Assembly (NCBI GenBank): GCA_001931875.2
Contig: MSJH02000818.1
Span: forward strand, 1-64,000
Reading direction: 5' to 3'
Length of the DNA stretch: 64,000 nt
Source of the DNA: Byssochlamys sp. IMV 00236
Lineage: Eukaryota > Ascomycota > Eurotiomycetes > Eurotiales > Thermoascaceae
Made by a program: the position numbers and the translations under genes. Shown piece by piece: positions 59,008 to 64,000 of this stretch. How positions within the stretch are numbered: the first letter of the stretch is position 1; each line of letters starts with the position of its first letter. Under the pieces are notes generated by a model that did not search any database, was not told where the DNA came from, and was given only the letters and a program-made list of their open reading frames with translations.

Positions 59008-59934
59008 AGTCGCCATTAGGTGAAGACTTTACGTCTTCAATGTTATTATTGGCTTCATTTGTTCATTCACAATTTGGGGTCGGGGCCTACCTCGAGACCC
59101 AGGAGCCATCCCATTATACGGGTCGCCTCAATATTGTATATAGTTTTCATCCTATATTATATAATATGACTGTGAATGGGATAACTATCTGATATGTGAG
59201 ATCACAGAGTACGTTGTCAGAGAATAATGCATCCACTGCGACGTTGAACTATCTCAACTAGACTGGACAATTTTCCCATTGGACGACAAGAACTTCTTTT
59301 CTGAACAAAACTCTTGCAGACAAACATATCCGGACAAGGACACAATAGTCGAAACTAGCTACAACCCTGACTGTGGACCTGTGAATGCTGGTGTAGGGTG
59401 GCTGAGAATTAGCGATTTTAGTCCGCCAGTTTTTGATGACGATTCTATACCACGTAACCACAATATTCAACCTCTGACATGTGGCATGTGGCGCTCTTGA
59501 GGTTCTTTCCAAGGAGATATCGAGTTATAGTGCTGGTATATGGAATCTCCGGGATGTGCTAACGCTGTCAATATACTGCTATATTATCAGACACTAATAG
59601 ATCCTTCTCTCGCAACTATGACACCTTCTCGCGGAGAAGACCCTCAATGGCAGAGACCTGGAATACAACGAGTACTCCGTGAGGCGCACCTTGCCCAGAT
59701 AATACGTCTTCTAGGGCCTCCCCTACAACACTGCTAGGAAAGGCAGACAAGACAATATACTCCCGGTTCTTTACCGATCAAGGTACGGCAAAATGATGTG
59801 TGGCTCTGCTTCTAGTATTTATTGAGATATTGAATCATGAAACCTTCGTTGATAGTCAATTCGCTAGAACGACGGCATTCATCACAAACGATAAGCTCCA
59901 AACATGTATAGTCATCACAAACAGCAGGATTACG
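59008..59934. other. Intergenic between convergent genes
   Basis: 3' regions of the lactone oxidase gene (plus) and the Vps33 gene (minus). The short plus frame at 59279-59500 has no motif. Confidence 0.55.
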
Positions 59935-62274
59935 CTATGCTGTTTTCGCAAAGTCCCGCGTCTCAATTGCCGCCTCCATCATTCTGTCTCCGCTGATGAT
60001 GCTCGTGGTGCAGATGATGATCTTTCTTCTCTGCGCTTCCTGGCGAGCAATGAATCGCAGGGCAGCAATTTCTGTAAAAGTGATGCCACCCAGGAAGAAG
60101 ACGTACACGGTCTTCACCGCGTCGTTGCCACTGAGAGTCTGTCGCGCACGAACGGCTTTGTCGTCGCCCTTTTGGACTATGCTGAAGGTGGAGCCGCGGG
60201 CACTTTTCACCACATCCTCAAATCCGAGCCAGCCGGGTGAAGCAGTGCTGGCAGTATTCACAGCAGCCGGCGTTGGGCCCCCCTTAATAAGCGAAGCAAT
60301 ATATGGCTTCTGCAGCACGCATTGGACCAGTCGGATACTGAGAGGCGCAAAGCCGCTGTATACATAGGATATATCTTCGGGATTCTGCTCGCTTACTTCT
60401 TCGACTACAAGACGCAGGTTCTTTCGGAGGTAGCTGTAGTTCGTTTTGGAACCAGTTTGCGCGCCACCTGTCGGGATTAGCATGGCAGTTGCGGAAGAGC
60501 GTGGCTGAAGAAGCTCCATCTTCTCCAGGGCACGGAACGTTAGCAGATGTTGGTAGCCATAAGCTTGTAGGATCTCCCTCTTGAAGTTCTCAAGGTCTTT
60601 TGATCGGAGACCGCCAGACATACAGGACTCTAGACACAGCAGTCGCAGAATAGTCTTTAGCGGGACGTCTCTCGCGATAAGCTCCTCGATAGTCTCATGA
60701 TAATATGTAGGATCCGAGCCGGCAGCATTGTTCTGCTGCACCTCAAGTATTTTTCTAAAGATATCTGAGCGCGTCTGCCGCATAATGTCTTCGGCAAGAT
60801 TAGTATGAATCTTGAGGCTTTGGTGTTCTTGCTGATACGCCGGCAACTTATTCACAAAGTCGCGAAGCTCGTGAGTTGTTTTCGCTGAATGACGACTTTC
60901 GTAGTCGCTTTCCAGACGGCGTGCTACCCTGTTGAGTATATCGCCCACTATCGCGAAATTGGCGTCTCTCAGCTGGTTGAACAGTTGGTCTGTGGAGTCC
61001 AGCTGGATTTTTCGTTTGGTGCCTGGCTTTGGTGCTGGCTGAGGAGCAGCCGAGCTTGAAGCCTGCGCTGATTGAAGCGGTGCAGCACCGACTATGGCGG
61101 AGTCAATATCAGCCTGATTATTCTTAATGCCGACAAACTCGTCTATTAATCCTTCATACGTGAGCTGTGTCAGTAGAACGGAGCCAAAGTCCACTTCTCG
61201 ATCAATAATGATCAGGTTATCGATCGTGGCACTGGGCAGAAGTCCCCTTGCAGAGGGATCGTTAAGACCAGAAGACTCTTCGGCATCTAGCTCACGTCTC
61301 ATACGGAGCAAGAGATCTGCTAGGCGTCTGGCATTATCGCCCTTGCCCACAATGCGCGGGAAGAAGCCATGTCTCTGCTGGATCTGCATAAGAGCTTTCG
61401 CCGCTAAGAATATACAGCCTGGATCCTTGTGCTGGATATCCACTTAGCTAATGATCGATGGGTAGAGTATTGTGGAAGGAGAGGCACCAACCAGATACAG
61501 ATCGCTGAAAGAGTCTTCCAGCTCCAGCGAGAGCACATCCTGCTCCAGAGGCAGAAAGTACAAGGGGAATTCAGCGATATTCACATCGCCGATTATACCT
61601 TCCTCCTCAAGGATCTTGTTACTGACGAGGGTTCTTCGCGGTACCCAGAAAATGGAGAACTCGTGCTCGACGGTGCCATTGCGCTGCAGCTTTTTGACCT
61701 GCTCTAGATGAATGTCAGCCCATACTGATGGCTCTCGGCCTGAGAGGAATATAGGAAGAAAGCCATAGGGATGTGCTGTGATTCAATTCTTAGAATTGAT
61801 CTAGGGAACTTGACTGACTACGTAGAGTAGGAAAGCATCTGCGTAATCTACTTGAAGTCCCATTGAAGATGGAGAGGATGAGTGGACTACGAGGCAGGAC
61901 AGAGTCTGCGATAGGAACAATTGGGCATACCGGCTGTCTTCTGCACCTGATGCGCCTTCTCTGCGTGTATTAAAAAGACCACATTGCGTTGGGAGGAGTC
62001 GACATTGGCATTCTCGAGCAAAAACACGCGGTCTACGCCATATTCCTGAAGAACGGAGAACTTGACAAACAGGCCGACCGGACCAGCCAGGTCTTTGCTT
62101 ATAACTAGATTCTTCTTACCCCGGACCTGTATAGCGGTTAGCATGGGCACGGGATGGTTGGTCGATCGCAGGAACGGGAGCAGCAGCCTTACTCACGCCT
62201 TCGAGGAGGTCGAGAAGGTCCCTCCGGGCCTTGTCTCGGATATAATCAGCATCAGACCCAGGACGAGGGGCCAT
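59935..62274 (-). CDS. vps33: Vacuolar sorting SM protein Vps33
   Basis: Four exons: 62197-62274, 61931-62126, 61488-61703 and 59935-61442. Introns: 62127-62196 (GTGAGT...ACAG), 61704-61930 (GTATGC...CTAG) and 61443-61487 (45 nt, GTGCCT...TAAG). Together they give about 665 residues. Joined segments read DLLEG-VRGKKNLVISKD, KAHQVQKTA-EQVKKLQRNGT and FSDLYLV-VDIQHKDPG, matching Sec1/Munc18 proteins of the Vps33 type. Further marks are IIDREVDF, YEGLIDEFVGI and FFLGGITFTEIAALRFIA. Vps33 is the SM subunit of HOPS/CORVET, which tethers membranes and assembles SNAREs at vacuole and endosome. An in-frame ATG three codons upstream (62283) is an alternative start. The 45-nt third intron is the least certain splice. 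Confidence 0.92.
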
Positions 62275-62283
62275 GGCTGCCAT

Positions 62284-62740
62284 GGAGCATCTTTCAGCTC
62301 TGGTCAGGCAGCAGATGTCTCGGTGTTTGGAGTGAGACTCGAGTTGGATCGAGTTGGTTGGCCGTTTTGCTGTGCGATCGGACGGGGCACGTGGCCCTAG
62401 CCGCATCCGGCCTAGCTGAAACACTGCCACCCTGCGCCGCGGTATCTGTGTATCGATACCGTCTCGTCGTGACGCCGCGCGGTGTTGCACCGCAATGCGC
62501 TTGCGTTTTGGCCGCGTATCAGACTTACAGCCCGGCCTCGACTCTTGGACTCCGCCATGTCTTACTAGTAAGGAGCTGCGATATCTATCTTAAGACATCT
62601 ACCGACCCCCTAATCGTGCTCTTCTCTTTCGTCTCTCTTCTGTCCATTTCTTCACTATTCTCCTCTGTATTCTCCTCTTGTGACCTTGTTTCCTCCCCCG
62701 TCTCCCTCCGTCCTGTTCGCGTTCGCCGCTTGCTGTCACA
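62284..62740. promoter_or_regulatory. Shared divergent promoter region of vps33 and sec9
   Basis: 457 bp separate the two divergent start codons. The sec9-proximal part (62600-62720) is CT-rich on the plus strand, as in many fungal leaders. The plus-strand frame 62154-62966 overlaps it and is not a gene. Confidence 0.5.
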
Positions 62741-64000
62741 ATGGGGAGATTCGGCCTCAAGAAATCCGACGGAGATGACGATGGCAACAGACGGGCCCTC
62801 TTTGGCTCGAGATCGAAGAACAAGAGTCCGCAGCCTCCTGCCAACCCCTACGCTCAGCCGATTCCTATCGACGCCTACACAAAGGCCAAGGTCTTGGCTG
62901 GAGCGGCTCCTGTGCCCGAGAACTTCAACGGTCCTCCTCCCCCTGGTGGCCCTGGTGGCCCGGTGAACGAGAAGGCAGGCCCCGTACCAAACCAGCAAGG
63001 TGGATATGCACCCAATCGCTTTGGTGCCCAGAGCGGATATGGAGGCGATCGATTCGGCGGTGGTGGTGGTGGTGGTGGTGGTGGTTCCGGCTCCCGATAC
63101 GGCCCTGGTGGTTACGGAGGACTAGGAGGCGATCCGAATGATCCTAGCGATGGAAACAGAGATGCGCTCTTTGGAGATGCGTCAGCGAGAGCGCAGAGAC
63201 TGCCAAGCGGTGCGCCTCCGCCATATAGTCAGGCCGGGAATGGCGGTGCTGGCGGTGCTGGCGGTGTTGGCGGCGGAGATTACGACACCAGCACCTATCA
63301 GGAGCGACATCTGACGGCGGAGGAGGAAGAAGAGGAGGAGATTCAGACTATCAAGCAGGAGATGCGCTTCGTCAAGCAGGGTGATGTGGCTTCGACACGA
63401 AACGCCCTCCGCGTTGCCGCCATGGCCGAGGAGACTGGACGGGCCACTCTGGCTCGTTTGGGTGCTCAAGGTGAACGGATCCACGACACGGAGAAGAACT
63501 TGGATGTTGCGGCCAGTCAGAACCGTATTGCAGAGGAGAAGGCTCGAGAGCTGAAGACGCTCAACGGGAGCATGTTCGCCGTCCACGTCTCGAATCCGTT
63601 CACCAAGAACGCCCGGCGCCGCGAGCGCGACGAGAAGATTCTGAGCACACACCGAGCGGAACGTGCAACGCGCGAGGGCACTCGACAAGAGGCTTTCCGC
63701 ACGAACCAGCGTATGGAGCGCACATTCCGAGAGATTGAGCGAGAGGCCGTCAAGCCATCAGTCGGGGGCAAAAAGAACATGACCGAGCGGGCCAAATACC
63801 AGTTCGAGGCCGACAGCGAGGACGAGGCAATGGAAGATGAGATTGACCAGAACTTGGACCTCCTTGCGGGGGCTGCTGGCCGCTTGAACGGACTCGCCCG
63901 TGCCACTGGTCGGGAACTGGAGGAGCAGAACAACCACTTGGACCGTATTACGGGCAAGGTAAGCTTACACAGGACAACATCTTATGGCGTACACATGCTA
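62741..64000 (+). CDS. sec9: t-SNARE Sec9 (SNAP-25 homologue), 5' part, runs off the window
   Basis: Exon 1 is 62741-63958 (406 codons, phase 0), followed by a GTAAGC donor at 63959; the remainder lies outside the window. The N-terminus MGRFGLKKSDGDDDGNRRAL leads into a Pro/Gly-rich region with a GGT repeat coding poly-Gly (about 63058-63085). The first SNARE helix region is EEEIQTIKQEMRFVKQGDVASTRNALRVAAMAEETGR with DTEKNLDVA; the second coiled segment begins at DEIDQNLDLLAGAAGRLNGLARATG. Sec9 is the plasma-membrane Qbc-SNARE that pairs with Sso1 and Snc1 in exocytosis. It faces the vps33 gene head to head. Confidence 0.9.
   Translation, partial: MGRFGLKKSDGDDDGNRRALFGSRSKNKSPQPPANPYAQPIPIDAYTKAKVLAGAAPVPENFNGPPPPGGPGGPVNEKAGPVPNQQGGYAPNRFGAQSGYGGDRFGGGGGGGGGGSGSRYGPGGYGGLGGDPNDPSDGNRDALFGDASARAQRLPSGAPPPYSQAGNGGAGGAGGVGGGDYDTSTYQERHLTAEEEEEEEIQTIKQEMRFVKQGDVASTRNALRVAAMAEETGRATLARLGAQGERIHDTEKNLDVAASQNRIAEEKARELKTLNGSMFAVHVSNPFTKNARRRERDEKILSTHRAERATREGTRQEAFRTNQRMERTFREIEREAVKPSVGGKKNMTERAKYQFEADSEDEAMEDEIDQNLDLLAGAAGRLNGLARATGRELEEQNNHLDRITGKVSLHRTTSYGVHML

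Noticed and set aside
58192..59016. 274-codon minus-strand open frame
   Set aside because: Exact antisense of the lactone oxidase gene, whose plus-strand motifs are unambiguous.
62154..62966. 270-codon plus-strand open frame
   Set aside because: Runs antisense through vps33 exon 1, the shared promoter and, in the wrong frame, the start of sec9.

Overview
The window is nuclear DNA of a filamentous ascomycete, most likely a member of the Eurotiales (Aspergillus/Penicillium group). The evidence is GT-AG introns of mostly 45-75 nt, a three-exon histone H4 gene, a Gac1-type CBM21 protein, a peroxisomal PMP47-like carrier, Vps33 and Sec9 homologues, and a glucose oxidase very close in length and motifs to the Aspergillus/Penicillium enzymes. 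The species cannot be fixed from the sequence alone. All gene calls come from reading frames, splice sites and remembered family motifs; no database search was run.

Region by region. 1-12.6 kb is accessory-looking: a broken GMC oxidoreductase gene split by about 1.5 kb that contains an initiator-type tRNA-Met; an alpha/beta hydrolase; a 585-bp non-autonomous element with long inverted repeats, a 9-bp target duplication and a TTAGGG-like core; an F-box gene; a RING/ZZ/SH3 gene; a kinase (APH-like) pseudogene with its centre deleted; and a BTB/POZ gene with an apparent frameshift. 13.4-15.1 kb holds a conserved-looking gene of unknown function. 15.1-26.5 kb is an unusually long stretch (about 11.4 kb) with no recognisable gene and an AT-rich, decayed tract. 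26.5-33.2 kb is a core block: Gac1-like PP1 regulatory subunit, histone H4, and peroxisomal carrier. 33.2-45.5 kb holds an intact caspase-like gene, a small membrane protein, and a 1568-residue protein with a C-terminal methyltransferase-like domain. 49.1-52.4 kb holds a SAP-domain Tho1-like protein and a small secreted six-cysteine protein that becomes visible only after splicing.

54.7-59.0 kb carries two tandem secreted flavoenzymes, a glucose oxidase and an aldonolactone oxidase resembling D-gluconolactone oxidase. By known chemistry these could act in sequence outside the cell: glucose to gluconolactone plus H2O2, then gluconolactone to D-erythorbic (isoascorbic) acid plus H2O2. 59.9-64.0 kb is a divergent pair of membrane-fusion genes: the SM protein Vps33 on the minus strand and the t-SNARE Sec9 on the plus strand, the latter running off the window.

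The points most worth following are the two-oxidase pair, the inverted-repeat element with its telomere-like core, the hidden cysteine-rich secreted gene, the stand-alone caspase-like gene and the long gene-free interval.
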